DNA of 64,000 nucleotides from Caulobacter sp. (GTDB lineage Bacteria; Pseudomonadota; Alphaproteobacteria; Caulobacterales; Caulobacteraceae). The notes beneath the pieces are model-generated. The model was not told where the DNA came from and ran no database searches. It saw nothing but the letters and a program-made list of their open reading frames with translations. Location of the stretch: the NCBI GenBank assembly GCA_030683005.1, contig JAUXMY010000029.1, positions 1 through 64,000 of the forward strand, in the 5' to 3' direction. The position numbers were made by a program, and so were the translations under genes. Of the stretch, positions 9,294 through 17,636 are shown piece after piece; position 1 is the stretch's first letter; each line of letters opens with the position of its first letter.

Positions 9294-10094
9294 ATGGCCC
9301 GCCGCCTCGCGCTGGTGACCGGCGCTTCCGCCGGCATCGGCGCCGCCTTCGCCCGCATCTACGCCAGCCACGGCTACGACGTCGCCCTGACGGCCCGTCG
9401 CGCCGACCGGCTGGAGGCGCTGGCCGGCGAAATCCGGCTGCGCTTCGGGGTCGAGGCCCTGACCCTGTCGGCCGATCTGGCCGAGCCAGGCGCCGTCGAC
9501 GCCATTCTCGCCGATCTGGCCGGACACGGCCGGGTGGTCGATGCCCTGATCAACAACGCCGGCTACGGCCTGCCCGGCGCCTATGCCGAGACCGACTGGC
9601 CGGCCCAGCGCGACATGCTGCAGGTGATGCTGGTCGCCCCCTGCGAACTGGTCCACAAGCTGCTGCCGGGGATGATCGAGCGCAGGTTTGGCCGCATCGT
9701 CAACGTCGCCTCGCTGGCCGGCCTGGTCCCCGGACCGGCCGGCCACACCCAGTACGCGGCGACCAAGAGCTTCCTGATCAAGTTCTCCCAGAGCCTGCAT
9801 CTGGAAAACCTGGCCACCGGGGTCCACGTCAGCGCCCTGTGTCCGGGCTTCACCTTCTCGGAGTTCCACGACGTCAACGCCACCCGGGCCCAGGTCAGCC
9901 AGTCGACGCCGGACTGGCTGTGGCTGGGGGCCGACGAGGTCGCCGCCACCGGCTATGAGGCGGCCGAGGCCAACCGCCCGATCTGCGTCACCGGACTGCC
10001 CAACAAGGCCATCGCCGCGGTCGCCAAGCTGCTGCCCGACGACTGGGCGCTGGCCCTGATGGCCAGCCAGGGCAGCCGGTTCCGGAAGGTCTGA
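9294..10094 (+). CDS. SDR-family NAD(P)-dependent oxidoreductase
   Basis: A 266-residue short-chain dehydrogenase. The cofactor loop TGASAGIG is at residues 9-16, NNAG at 87-90, the catalytic Ser at 140 and YAATK (Tyr154, Lys158). The TARRADRL segment after the second strand favours NADP(H). It belongs to the DltE/YqjQ-like SDR group; substrate not known. Its start lies 63 bases after the Rrf2 stop in the same direction, so they may share a transcript. It converges on marC with one base between stops. Confidence 0.88.
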   Translation: MARRLALVTGASAGIGAAFARIYASHGYDVALTARRADRLEALAGEIRLRFGVEALTLSADLAEPGAVDAILADLAGHGRVVDALINNAGYGLPGAYAETDWPAQRDMLQVMLVAPCELVHKLLPGMIERRFGRIVNVASLAGLVPGPAGHTQYAATKSFLIKFSQSLHLENLATGVHVSALCPGFTFSEFHDVNATRAQVSQSTPDWLWLGADEVAATGYEAAEANRPICVTGLPNKAIAAVAKLLPDDWALALMASQGSRFRKV

Positions 10095-10095
10095 C

Positions 10096-10794
10096 CTACT
10101 TCGTCGCCGCGTAGGGCGTGACGACGTCGCTCTTGATGATGCCGCTGCGGGCGGCGTCGGACACGCCGATGATGATGAACTGCACCGCCATGGCGCAGAG
10201 AATCAGGCCGAGCACCCGCACGATGATGGTCAGGCCGATGCGGCCCAGCAGCTTGCTGATCACCGGCGTCAGCCAGAAGCAGAGCATGGTCACCAGACTG
10301 ATCGCCGCGATCACCCCGACCCCGGCCGCCATGCCCTGCAGCCCGAACTGCTTGGCCTCGCTGGCGAAGATGACCACGCTGGAGATGGCGCCCGGCCCGA
10401 TCAGCAACGGCATGGCGAAGGGCACGACCAGCCGCTCGAACCGGCGGCGGGCGTAGGCGCGGGCCCCTTCCGTCTCGGCCCCCTCGGCGGCGTCGGCGAA
10501 CATGGCGGTGAAGTCGTCCCGCGCCATCTCCAGCCCCATCAGGAACAGGATCACCCCGCCGGCGATGCGGAAGGCGGGCAGCGAGATACCGAAGAACTCC
10601 AGCAGCGCCAGGCCGCTGAAGAAGAAAAAGGTCATGAACACGAAGGCGAACAGGCTGATGTAGACCGCCACCCACCGCCGCCCCGCCGCCAGGGCGCCCG
10701 CCGTCGCCGCCGCGAACACCGGCACGTTGCCGATCGGGTCCAGCAGCGCGAACAGGGCGACGAAGAAGTTGACGGCGTATTCCGTGAGGCTCAT
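10096..10794 (-). CDS. MarC-family membrane protein
   Basis: A 232-residue integral membrane protein with about six helices. NFFVALFALLDPIGNVPVF at the N-terminus is the MarC signature, with GAISSVVIFASEAK and RIGLTIIVRVLGLILCAMAVQ later. The family (UPF0056/NAAT) was once linked to multiple antibiotic resistance through its name, but a transport role is unproven. Divergent from pyrF with 88 bases between starts. Confidence 0.88.
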   Translation of the reverse strand: MSLTEYAVNFFVALFALLDPIGNVPVFAAATAGALAAGRRWVAVYISLFAFVFMTFFFFSGLALLEFFGISLPAFRIAGGVILFLMGLEMARDDFTAMFADAAEGAETEGARAYARRRFERLVVPFAMPLLIGPGAISSVVIFASEAKQFGLQGMAAGVGVIAAISLVTMLCFWLTPVISKLLGRIGLTIIVRVLGLILCAMAVQFIIIGVSDAARSGIIKSDVVTPYAATK

Positions 10795-10882
10795 TCAGCG
10801 GTCTTAGCCCAAATCACGTCGTTTCGCGCCCCTTGTCGGCGCCCGGGCGCGCCTGCGCGCTCCAGACCAGGAGACAGACCCG

Positions 10883-11581
10883 ATGCCCGTCGCCGACCCG
10901 CGCCTGATCGTCGCCCTCGACCTGCCCGGCCGGGCCGAGGCGGAGGCCATGGTCGAGGCCCTCGGCGACAGCGTCTCCTTCTACAAGATCGGGCTGCAGC
11001 TGCTCGCCACGGGCGGCATGGACATGGCCCGCGACCTCAAGCAACGCGGCCGCCAGGTGTTCCTGGACTGGAAGCTGCACGACATCGGGGCGACGGTGGA
11101 GAAGGCGACGGCGGCCATCGTCGGGACCGGGGCCTGCGACCTGCTGACCGTCCACGCCCAGCCGCAGGTGATGAAGGCGGCGGTGAAGGGCCGGGGCGGG
11201 GCGACCTCGGCGAAGATCCTCGGCGTCACCGTGCTGACCAGCCTGAGCGGGCAGGATCTGGCGGAGATCGGCTATGGCATGGGGGTGGAGCAGCTGGTCG
11301 AGCGGCGCATCCGTCAGGCGGTGGACGCCGGCGTCGACGGCGTGGTGGCCAGTCCGCACGAGGCGGCGCTGGCGCGGCGCATTGGCGGGCCGGACTTCCT
11401 GGTGGTGACGCCGGGCGTGCGGCCGGCCTGGGCCGGAGCCGACGATCAGGCCCGCGCCGCAACCCCGGCCGACGCCCTGGGCAATGGCGCCAGCCACCTG
11501 GTGGTCGGTCGCCCGATCACGGCGGCGGGCGATCCGCGCGACGCGGCGTTGAAGATCAGCGCCGAGATGGCGAGCGCCTGA
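10883..11581 (+). CDS. pyrF: Orotidine 5'-phosphate decarboxylase
   Basis: A 232-residue cytoplasmic enzyme making UMP from OMP, the last step of pyrimidine synthesis. The active-site stretch FLDWKLHDIGATVEKA holds the Asp-x-Lys-x-x-Asp catalytic set, and LVVTPGVRP and LVVGRPIT bind the phosphate. Length is normal for the short bacterial form. AGGAGA lies 9 bases before the ATG. Convergent with the Gly-rich protein gene. Confidence 0.96.
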   Translation: MPVADPRLIVALDLPGRAEAEAMVEALGDSVSFYKIGLQLLATGGMDMARDLKQRGRQVFLDWKLHDIGATVEKATAAIVGTGACDLLTVHAQPQVMKAAVKGRGGATSAKILGVTVLTSLSGQDLAEIGYGMGVEQLVERRIRQAVDAGVDGVVASPHEAALARRIGGPDFLVVTPGVRPAWAGADDQARAATPADALGNGASHLVVGRPITAAGDPRDAALKISAEMASA

Positions 11582-11588
11582 CGGACCC

Positions 11589-12305
11589 CTAGCGGCAGCC
11601 GCCGCAACCCTTCTTGCCGCCGCCCGGCTTGTGCGGCTTGTGCGGCCGGTGGGGAGGCTTGTACGGCGGCTTGTAGCCACCGCCGCCGCGAACGCTGACC
11701 CGCGCGCTGGCCGAGGCGCTGGCGTAGGCATAGGACGAGGCCCCGGCATAGGCGTAGCCGCCGCCACCACCGCCGCCGCCACCGATGTACTCGGGACCCA
11801 CGCCACCGCCGCCCCAGAAGAAGCTGTCGTTCAGCGTGACCTCGCCCCAGATCGGCGGCGGACAGCCGTGCGGCGGATGCGGGGGATGTGGCGGTTGCGG
11901 CTGGCAGGGCGGCCGGGGCGGCTGCGGCGCGCAGCAGCCGTAGCTGTAGGCCGGCGGCGGCGGCAGGGGCGCGGGCGTATAGCCCCCGGTGCAGCAGGGC
12001 GGCGGACCGCCATAGCCGCCACCCTGGACGTAGCCGCTGCTGTAGCCCTGGGAATAGCTGTAGCCCTGGGCCACAGGCGCCGGGGCGGGATAGCCGCCCG
12101 GATAGCCCGTCGGCTGGCTGTAGCCATAGCCCTGCGCGACCGGAGCCCGCGGCGCGGCGCCGTCGGGCTGATAGAGTTCGGCCGGGGTCACCGTGCCGTC
12201 GTCCTGGACAAAATAGATCTGGTACTGCGGCGTCTGGGCCGAGGCGGCGCGCGCGAGCACGAGGAGGCTCAGCACCCCCAGGGTCAGCCTTGCGAACCAC
12301 GTCAT
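11589..12305 (-). CDS. Secreted Gly/Tyr/Pro/Cys-rich protein
   Basis: A 238-residue protein with a signal peptide (WFARLTLGVLSLLVLARAASA). Residues ~55-110 are repeats around GYSYSQGY, SGYVQGGGYGG and PPPCC. Then comes a Pro/His/Cys stretch with HPPHPPHG, a Gly block GGGGGGGGGYAYA, an alternating Ala/Ser/Tyr part (ASSYAYASASASA) and a basic tail of KPHKPH repeats ending GCGGCR. Low-complexity composition like this suits an exported structural or surface protein; no family recognised. The alternating polar/aromatic stretch could be amyloid-prone, which is inference. GGAGC precedes the ATG. Confidence 0.7.
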   Translation of the reverse strand: MTWFARLTLGVLSLLVLARAASAQTPQYQIYFVQDDGTVTPAELYQPDGAAPRAPVAQGYGYSQPTGYPGGYPAPAPVAQGYSYSQGYSSGYVQGGGYGGPPPCCTGGYTPAPLPPPPAYSYGCCAPQPPRPPCQPQPPHPPHPPHGCPPPIWGEVTLNDSFFWGGGGVGPEYIGGGGGGGGGYAYAGASSYAYASASASARVSVRGGGGYKPPYKPPHRPHKPHKPGGGKKGCGGCR

Positions 12306-12442
12306 GGCGCTGCTCCGGATTGCGAAGGAGCGACACTGGGCCCTGTTCCCGCGCGACGCGACCGGTTGCCCCCGAGGGGCGAGGGGCTCTTGGTTAAAGT
12401 TCGCGCGTCACAACGTGGGTCGAGCCGGGGATCGGGCGTGCG

Positions 12443-12652
12443 TCAGAAATCGACCGCGATGCCCTTGCGCTCCCAGTCGCCGTAGCGGGTCGGCTCGGGC
12501 CCGGCGGGGCCGCCTTCCTCGGCGGGGCGCGTGTCGTCACCGGCGGCGGCCCGGCGCGCGGCGGCCTCTTCCAGCGCGCGGCGAGCGGCCGGCGTCAGAC
12601 GCTTGTCGGGATTGGCTCCGGGCGGAAGCGGGCCGTCGGGGTCACTCTGCAT
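12443..12652 (-). CDS. DUF1674 / SDHAF4-like succinate dehydrogenase assembly factor
   Basis: A 69-residue protein ending GPEPTRYGDWERKGIAVDF, the conserved C-terminus of the DUF1674 family, whose eukaryotic member SDHAF4 helps flavinylated SdhA join the complex. The N-terminal half is Ala/Glu/Arg-rich and probably flexible. The ATG at 12652 was preferred to a TTG two codons upstream. It diverges from the small membrane protein at 12749 with 96 bases between starts. sdh genes are not in this window. Confidence 0.85.
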   Translation of the reverse strand: MQSDPDGPLPPGANPDKRLTPAARRALEEAAARRAAAGDDTRPAEEGGPAGPEPTRYGDWERKGIAVDF

Positions 12653-12748
12653 GGACAAGATTTAACCGAACTCCGTCTTGCGAACAACGATCAGCGGTGA
12701 TTTAGGGCGCGCCGCAACAAAAGCAAGAAACCACGGAGTATTACAACT
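12653..12748. promoter_or_regulatory. Divergent promoter region
   Basis: This 96-bp gap is AT-richer than its surroundings (TTTAACC, GATTTAGG, ACAAAAGCAAGAAA, GTATTACAACT) and must hold the start signals of both the DUF1674 gene and the HAHLN-motif gene. A loose sigma-70-like pair, TTGCGA then GATTTA about 16 bases later, is visible towards the right-hand gene. CGGAG 10 bases before the ATG is its ribosome site. Confidence 0.4.
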
Positions 12749-13156
12749 ATGTCACGTTGGCCCAACGCCTTCTTCATGGCGGCCGCGATCTATATCGTCA
12801 TTGGTACCTGCTGGGGCATGTACATGAGCGTTACTCATGACTTCGCCACAAGCCCGGCCCACGCCCACCTCAACCTGCTCGGCTTCGTCAGCCTGTCCAT
12901 CATGGGCGCCTTCTACGCGCTGATCGGCAGGAACACACCGCTCTGGCTGGTGAAGACCAACTTCTTCCTCAACAACATCGGCATCATCGCCATGACCACG
13001 GCCCTCTTGCTGATGTTCACCGGCAAGGCCACTCCGGCCCAGCTGGCGCCGCTGCTGATGCTCGGCGGACCGCTGATCATCCTGGGCTTCATCGCCTTTC
13101 TCGGCGCGGTCGTCATGAGCTTCCGCCGCCGCGAGCCGGTTCTGGCCGCCGCTTGA
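12749..13156 (+). CDS. Small four-helix membrane protein with HAHLN motif (paralogue 1)
   Basis: A 135-residue protein with four predicted membrane helices: residues ~8-28, ~42-62, ~75-92 and ~100-124. Between helices 1 and 2 sits SPAHAHLNLLGFVSLSIMG, with two His and an Asn at the membrane edge. The pattern recalls haem-ligating His helices of cytochrome oxidase subunit I and NnrS-type proteins, and databases sometimes label such short proteins 'cytochrome-c oxidase'. Haem binding here is inference. A paralogue follows 70 bases downstream. Confidence 0.75.
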   Translation: MSRWPNAFFMAAAIYIVIGTCWGMYMSVTHDFATSPAHAHLNLLGFVSLSIMGAFYALIGRNTPLWLVKTNFFLNNIGIIAMTTALLLMFTGKATPAQLAPLLMLGGPLIILGFIAFLGAVVMSFRRREPVLAAA

Positions 13157-13226
13157 TCGTTTCGCCGAACGCTGGTTTCGTTTCCCCGCCCGTGGGGAGA
13201 CGGGCCAGCTCGGGGGAGTTTCGATA

Positions 13227-13604
13227 ATGCCACGCGTCTCAAGCGCCTTCTTTCTCGTCGCCGCCCTGTGCGGTCTGGCCGGCATGGCCTGGGGCTCTCA
13301 CATGGGCATGTCCGGCGACCACAGCCTGTCGCCGGCCCACGCCCACCTGAACCTGCTCGGCTGGGTGAGCCTCAGCATCATGGGCGGCTTCTACGCCCTG
13401 TCGCCCCGGAGCGGCTGGCTGCCCTGGGCCAACCTCGTTCTGTCGGGGGCCGGCGCGATCCTGATGGGCGTCCTGCTGCCGCAGGTGCTGACAGGCAAGC
13501 TGAGCGGCAAGGTGATGATGGCCGCCGAACTGCCGGCCATCCTGGGCATGCTGCTGTTCATCGCCGCCATCGTCTCCGGCCTGCGCAGGCCCGCCGCCGC
13601 CTGA
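13227..13604 (+). CDS. Small four-helix membrane protein with HAHLN motif (paralogue 2)
   Basis: A 125-residue protein with the same four-helix plan as its upstream neighbour. SPAHAHLNLLGWVSLSIMG is nearly identical over the motif, while the rest has diverged (for example GSHMGMSGDHSLS before it and VLTGKLSGKVMMAAELP after helix 3). This looks like an old tandem duplication. GGGGGAG precedes the ATG at a good distance, so it is translated on its own. Function unknown. Confidence 0.75.
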   Translation: MPRVSSAFFLVAALCGLAGMAWGSHMGMSGDHSLSPAHAHLNLLGWVSLSIMGGFYALSPRSGWLPWANLVLSGAGAILMGVLLPQVLTGKLSGKVMMAAELPAILGMLLFIAAIVSGLRRPAAA

Positions 13605-13611
13605 CGCCTTT

Positions 13612-13642
13612 GCGCCCCGCGCCGGAAAAGGGTACGGGGCGC
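13612..13642 (+). promoter_or_regulatory. Hairpin just ahead of the rsmB start
   Basis: GCGCCCCG (13612-13619) and CGGGGCGC (13635-13642) form a perfect 8-bp stem with a 15-base loop, ending two bases before the GTG start of rsmB. The loop holds the only purine-rich stretch (GGAAAAGGG) that could bind the ribosome, so the structure may present or limit the start site, or may end transcription of the upstream pair. Confidence 0.4.
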
Positions 13643-13644
13643 GC

Positions 13645-14925
13645 GTGACCGAGATCGAAGAAGCCGGACTTCCCGCGCGGGAAGCCGCCGTACATTTCCT
13701 GGAAGCCGCCCTGGCGCGCCGCGCGGGCCTCGACGAGGCCCTGATCGCGCCGGCCTCGACGCGGCTGGACCCGCGCGAGCGCGCCTTCGCCCGGGCCCTG
13801 ACCATGGCCACGCTGCGCCGGCTGGGGCCGATCGACCGGGCCATCGGCGCCAGGCTGACCCGCGAGCCGCCCGAGCGGGTGCGCACCCTGCTTCGGCTGG
13901 GCGTGGCCCAGCTGTTCTGGATGGGCGTGCCCGACCACGCGGCGGTCTCGACCATCGTCACCCTGACCGACAAGGCCAAGGTCACCCGGCCGTTCAAGGG
14001 GCTGGTCAACGCCATCCTGCGCGGCCTGCTGCGCGACGGCCCGCCGGCCGATGATCCCGAAGCCCTGGCCCCCGAGTGGCTGATGGCCCGCTGGAAGGCA
14101 GCCTTCGGGCTGGAGACCGCCCGCGCCGTCGCCGCCACCATCGCGCTGGAGCCCTCCACCGACCTTACCGTCCGCGACCCCGCCGACGCGCCAGCCGTCG
14201 CCGCCCTGCTCGAGGGCGAGGTCCTGCCCGGCGGCAGCGTCCGCACCCCGCTGCGCGGCGACGTCGCCGAATGGCCGGCCTTCAGCGAGGGCCGCTGGTG
14301 GGTGCAGGACGCCGGCGCGGCCATCCCCGCCCGGCTGCTCGACATCAAGCCCGGCGAGACCGCCCTGGACCTGTGCGCCGCGCCCGGCGGCAAGACCATG
14401 CAGCTGGCCGCCGCCGGCGCGAGCGTCGTGGCCCTCGACCGTTCCGCCGACCGCCTCAAGCGGGTGACCGAGAACCTGGCGCGCCTGAACCTGGAGGCCG
14501 AGATCGTCGCCGCCGACGGCATCCTGTGGAAGGACACGCGCAAGTTCGACGCCGTGCTGCTCGACGCGCCCTGCTCGGCCACCGGCACCTTCCGCCGCCA
14601 TCCCGACGTGCTGTGGGCCGCCTCGCCGCTGGACATCGCCAAGCTGGCGGCCGTGCAGAAACGCCTGCTCGACTCGGCCGCCGACCGGGTCAAGCCGAAG
14701 GGCCGGCTGGTCTACTGCGTCTGCTCGCTGGAGCCGGAAGAGGGTGAAGGCCAGGTCCGCGCCTTCCTGGCCCGGCGTCCGGACTTCGATCTCGACCCCA
14801 TCGAGCCGGGCGAAGGCGGTGCGCCGGAGGCCGCCGTGCCCGACGGCTGGCTGCGCCTGCTGCCGCAGCATCTGCCCGGCGGCGTCGACGGCTTCTTCGC
14901 CGCAAGGCTGGTCCGGCGGTTCTGA
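13645..14925 (+). CDS. rsmB: RsmB/NOP-family 16S rRNA m5C methyltransferase
   Basis: A 426-residue SAM-dependent RNA methyltransferase. An N-terminal NusB-like RNA-binding domain covers residues ~10-140 (AVHFLEAALARRAG, RTLLRLGVAQLFWMG). The methyltransferase domain has the SAM loop DLCAAPGGKTMQLA, the DAPCSATGTFRRHPD motif with one catalytic Cys, and LVYCVCSLEPEEGE with the other. The start is GTG at 13645. Length fits RsmB (~430). The next gene, rpe, starts 49 bases later. Confidence 0.93.
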   Translation: MTEIEEAGLPAREAAVHFLEAALARRAGLDEALIAPASTRLDPRERAFARALTMATLRRLGPIDRAIGARLTREPPERVRTLLRLGVAQLFWMGVPDHAAVSTIVTLTDKAKVTRPFKGLVNAILRGLLRDGPPADDPEALAPEWLMARWKAAFGLETARAVAATIALEPSTDLTVRDPADAPAVAALLEGEVLPGGSVRTPLRGDVAEWPAFSEGRWWVQDAGAAIPARLLDIKPGETALDLCAAPGGKTMQLAAAGASVVALDRSADRLKRVTENLARLNLEAEIVAADGILWKDTRKFDAVLLDAPCSATGTFRRHPDVLWAASPLDIAKLAAVQKRLLDSAADRVKPKGRLVYCVCSLEPEEGEGQVRAFLARRPDFDLDPIEPGEGGAPEAAVPDGWLRLLPQHLPGGVDGFFAARLVRRF

Positions 14926-14974
14926 TACGACCTCCCGTCCTTGTTCCGCCGCGCCCGGGCGGTTAGACCTAGGC

Positions 14975-15634
14975 ATGCCCGCCCCGATCATCTCCCCGTC
15001 CATCCTGGCGTCCGACTTCTCGAAGCTCGGCGAGGAATGCCGCGCCGTGGAAGCGGCCGGCGCCGACTGGCTGCACATCGACGTGATGGACGGCCACTTC
15101 GTGCCCAACATCACCATCGGCCCCGATGTGGTGAAGGCGCTCAAGCCCCATGTCTCGATCCCGTTCGACGTCCATCTGATGATCGCGCCGGTCGATCCCT
15201 ACCTGGAAGCCTTCATCGCCGCCGGCGCCGACATCGTCAGCATTCACCCTGAGGCCGGGCCGCACCTGCACCGGTCCCTCAAGCGCATCCGCGAGCTGGG
15301 GGCCAAGGCGGGGGTGGTGTTCAACCCCTCGACCCCGGTCGAGCATGTCGAGTGGATCCTCGAGGACATCGACCTGCTGCTGGTCATGACCGTTAACCCC
15401 GGGTTCGGCGGCCAGAGCTTCATCCCCGGCCAGCTGCGCAAGATCGAGCGGCTTCGGAAGATGGTCGACGCGGCCGGCCTGGACATCCACATCGAGGTCG
15501 ACGGCGGGGTCACCCCGGTCACCGCGCCCCAGTGCATGGCCGCCGGGGCGACCGCGCTGGTCGCCGGCTCGGCCGTGTTCAAGGGCGGGCCGGAGGCCTA
15601 CGCCGGCAACATCCGCGCCCTCAAGGGCGGCTGA
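14975..15634 (+). CDS. rpe: Ribulose-phosphate 3-epimerase
   Basis: A 219-residue TIM-barrel enzyme interconverting ribulose 5-phosphate and xylulose 5-phosphate. Visible are PSILASDF, HIDVMDGHFVPNITIGP (metal-binding His and Asp), HLMI, VNPGFGGQSFI and EVDGGV, with AGSAVF binding phosphate. The frame extends further upstream into rsmB, but the ATG at 14975 starts the family sequence. It follows rsmB in the same direction and precedes the heparinase-like gene by 8 bases, suggesting one operon. Confidence 0.96.
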   Translation: MPAPIISPSILASDFSKLGEECRAVEAAGADWLHIDVMDGHFVPNITIGPDVVKALKPHVSIPFDVHLMIAPVDPYLEAFIAAGADIVSIHPEAGPHLHRSLKRIRELGAKAGVVFNPSTPVEHVEWILEDIDLLLVMTVNPGFGGQSFIPGQLRKIERLRKMVDAAGLDIHIEVDGGVTPVTAPQCMAAGATALVAGSAVFKGGPEAYAGNIRALKGG

Positions 15635-15642
15635 TCGGGGTC

Positions 15643-17352
15643 GTGGACGCGCCCCGCCTGCCCTCTCCGTCCTCCGCAGCGCTCGCCGTCCAGGCCGCGG
15701 GCGAAGGCGTGCGCCGGTTCCTGGAGCGGGAGTGGTTCGGCACGCCCTTCCACCGCATGGCCATCGCCAGCCCAAGGCCCGACGGCCTGGCCGCCAATCC
15801 CCGCGACCTGCGGCCGGTCGAGCTGGAACGCGGCCGCAAGATCCTCGGCGGCGTCTTTGACCTGGCCGGGAGCCAGATGGGCGTCGGGCCGCAGGGCGAC
15901 CCCTTCGACCGCGCCAGCCCCGACCGCCGCTTCGCCGTCGCCCTGCACCGCATGGACTGGCTGGGCGACCTGCTGGCGGCCGGCGACGCGGGGCCCAAGA
16001 CCGGCCTGCGGCTGATCGGCGACTGGCGGCGGGTGTTCGGGCGCTGGAACGGCTTTTCCTGGGGCCCGGACATCCTCGAACGCCGGGTGTTCAACCTGGC
16101 CTGCGCCGCGCGGCGGCTCACCGCCCCGGCCTCCGACGCCGAGAGGGCGCTGTATCTGCACGACCTGGCGCGCCAGGCCCGCCACCTGACGCGGATCAGC
16201 CAGGCGCCGGACCGGGCGCTGGAGCGGGCGGTGGCGGCGGGCGTCGCCGGATGCGCCCTGGCGGGCGAGGCCGGCGAGCAGCTGATCGACCTGGCCATGG
16301 CCCGGCTGCGCCATGACCTGCCGCTGACGGTCGGAACCGACGGGGTCCACGCCTCGCGCTCGCCCCAGGCCGGGCTGGAGCTGCTGTTCGACCTGCTGAC
16401 CCTCGACGACGCCCTGCATCAGCGCGGGCAGGCGGGGCCCGACGAACTGCCCCGCGCCATCGACCGGCTGAGCGCCGCGACCCGCTTCTTCACCCTGCCC
16501 GACGGGCGGCTGGCTGCCTTCCAGGGCGGCGAGGCGGCCCCGGCCCGGCGGGTGGCCGCCGCTCTGGCCCATGAGGAGGGCGAGAGCCGGGTTCGCCGTC
16601 GCGCCCCGCACGGCGGCTATGAGCGTCTGGAGTCGCCGGCCCTGACCATCATGGTCGACGCCGGGGCCCCGGCCCGCGGCCGCTGGAGCGTCACCGCCTG
16701 CGCCCAGCCGCTGGCGCTGGAGATCTGCTGCGGCCCCGACCCGATCATCGTCGGCTGCGGCTGGAGCGCGGCGTCCGGCGCGTCGCACGCCCTGCGGCTG
16801 ACCGACGCGGCCTCGACGGCCAGCCTCGCCGACCTGTCGACCGGTCAGCCCCTGCGCGGCGTCGCCGCCGGGGCGCTGGGCGCGCGGCTGGTCGGGGCGC
16901 CGCGCGTGGTGGAGGCCCGCCGCCACGAATCCGAGGCCGCCGCCTGGCTGGAGGTCAGCCACGAGGGCTGGGTCAAGCGCTTCGGCCTGATCCATGACCG
17001 CAAGCTCTACCTCGACCGGCTCACCGACGAATTGCGCGGCGAGGACAGCTTCCGCCCGAAGGTCGAGAAGGAGCTGACGGGCCCGCGCCGCTACTTTCCC
17101 TTCACGGTCCGCTTCCACCTTCACCCTGACGCCCGGGCCTCGCTGGCCCGCGACCTCAAGAGCGTGCTGCTGAAGGGCCCGCACGACCAGGGCTGGTGGC
17201 TGCGCAACGACGCCATCGAGGTCTCCGTCGAGCCCTCGCTGCACATCGACGGCGGCGTCGCCCGGCGCACCGTCCAGGTGGTCCTCAAGGGCCAGGCCAG
17301 CGCCGACAAGGGCGGGCGCGTAAGGTGGAAGCTGTCGCGGGCGGAGGGGTAG
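15643..17352 (+). CDS. Heparinase II/III-like protein
   Basis: A 569-residue protein. The N-terminal half is alpha-helical with WNGFSWGPDILERRVFNLACAARR and VGTDGVHASRSPQAGLELL, and the C-terminal half is beta-rich (residues ~330-560) with the HESEAAAWLEVSHEGWVKRFG and HLHPDA segments. These are typical of heparinase II/III polysaccharide-lyase-like proteins that alphaproteobacteria encode beside rpe. No signal peptide is visible. The GTG at 15643 comes right after the rpe stop; the longer open frame overlaps rpe. The actual polysaccharide substrate is unknown. Confidence 0.85.
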   Translation: MDAPRLPSPSSAALAVQAAGEGVRRFLEREWFGTPFHRMAIASPRPDGLAANPRDLRPVELERGRKILGGVFDLAGSQMGVGPQGDPFDRASPDRRFAVALHRMDWLGDLLAAGDAGPKTGLRLIGDWRRVFGRWNGFSWGPDILERRVFNLACAARRLTAPASDAERALYLHDLARQARHLTRISQAPDRALERAVAAGVAGCALAGEAGEQLIDLAMARLRHDLPLTVGTDGVHASRSPQAGLELLFDLLTLDDALHQRGQAGPDELPRAIDRLSAATRFFTLPDGRLAAFQGGEAAPARRVAAALAHEEGESRVRRRAPHGGYERLESPALTIMVDAGAPARGRWSVTACAQPLALEICCGPDPIIVGCGWSAASGASHALRLTDAASTASLADLSTGQPLRGVAAGALGARLVGAPRVVEARRHESEAAAWLEVSHEGWVKRFGLIHDRKLYLDRLTDELRGEDSFRPKVEKELTGPRRYFPFTVRFHLHPDARASLARDLKSVLLKGPHDQGWWLRNDAIEVSVEPSLHIDGGVARRTVQVVLKGQASADKGGRVRWKLSRAEG

Positions 17353-17561
17353 TTCGCCCTTCCTCCCCGGCTACGCCGGGGAGGGGGACCATGCGGAGCA
17401 TGGTGGAGGGGAGTCGGTGCACTGCATCCACCCCACCGCGCCTTGAAGGACTGTCCGCGCTGCATCTCCCCTCCGACCCGGCTCCGCCGGGCCACCTCCC
17501 CAGCGGAGCTGGGGAGAACTGACGCGCGAGTTGACTCCGCCTCCCCTCCCCGTATTTTCCG
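17353..17561. repeat. Palindromic repeat cluster between heparinase-like gene and purH leader
   Basis: The first part of this gap holds several stem-forming pieces: CTCCCCGG-CTACG-CCGGGGAG at about 17364-17384, CCATGCGGAGCATGG at 17389-17403, CCCGGCTCCGCCGG around 17478-17491 and CTCCCCAGCGGAGCTGGGGAG at ~17496-17516. The first and last flank GGAGGGGA/TCCCCTCC arms in opposite directions, so the whole reads as a paired inverted element of ~160 bp. Single copy in this window. No gene seen. Confidence 0.7.
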
Positions 17562-17636
17562 CCCGTTCGCGTGACTGGCGCTGAAGGTGGTCGACCACCG
17601 GGGAGCGTGAACTTTATCGCCGCGCGCCTGGGCTCC
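17562..17636 (+). ncRNA. ZTP (pfl) riboswitch upstream of purH
   Basis: The leader of purH carries the conserved blocks of the pfl/ZTP aptamer: GCGTGACTGGCGCTG at 17569-17583, a hairpin GGTGG-TCGA-CCACC at 17586-17599 followed at once by GGGGAGCG, and CGCGCCTGGGC at 17622-17632, which supplies the pseudoknot strand. These RNAs bind ZMP/ZTP, which builds up when 10-formyl-tetrahydrofolate is short, and raise expression of purine and folate genes. PurH uses exactly that cofactor. GGCTC at 17631-17635 can pair with GAGCC at 17653-17657 over the purH ribosome site, suggesting translational control. Assignment is from consensus memory. Confidence 0.85.

Noticed and set aside
11589..12305. Minisatellite or CRISPR-like array
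   Set aside because: The repeated codons are imperfect and in frame in a coding sequence with a signal peptide; spacing is irregular and there are no cas genes.
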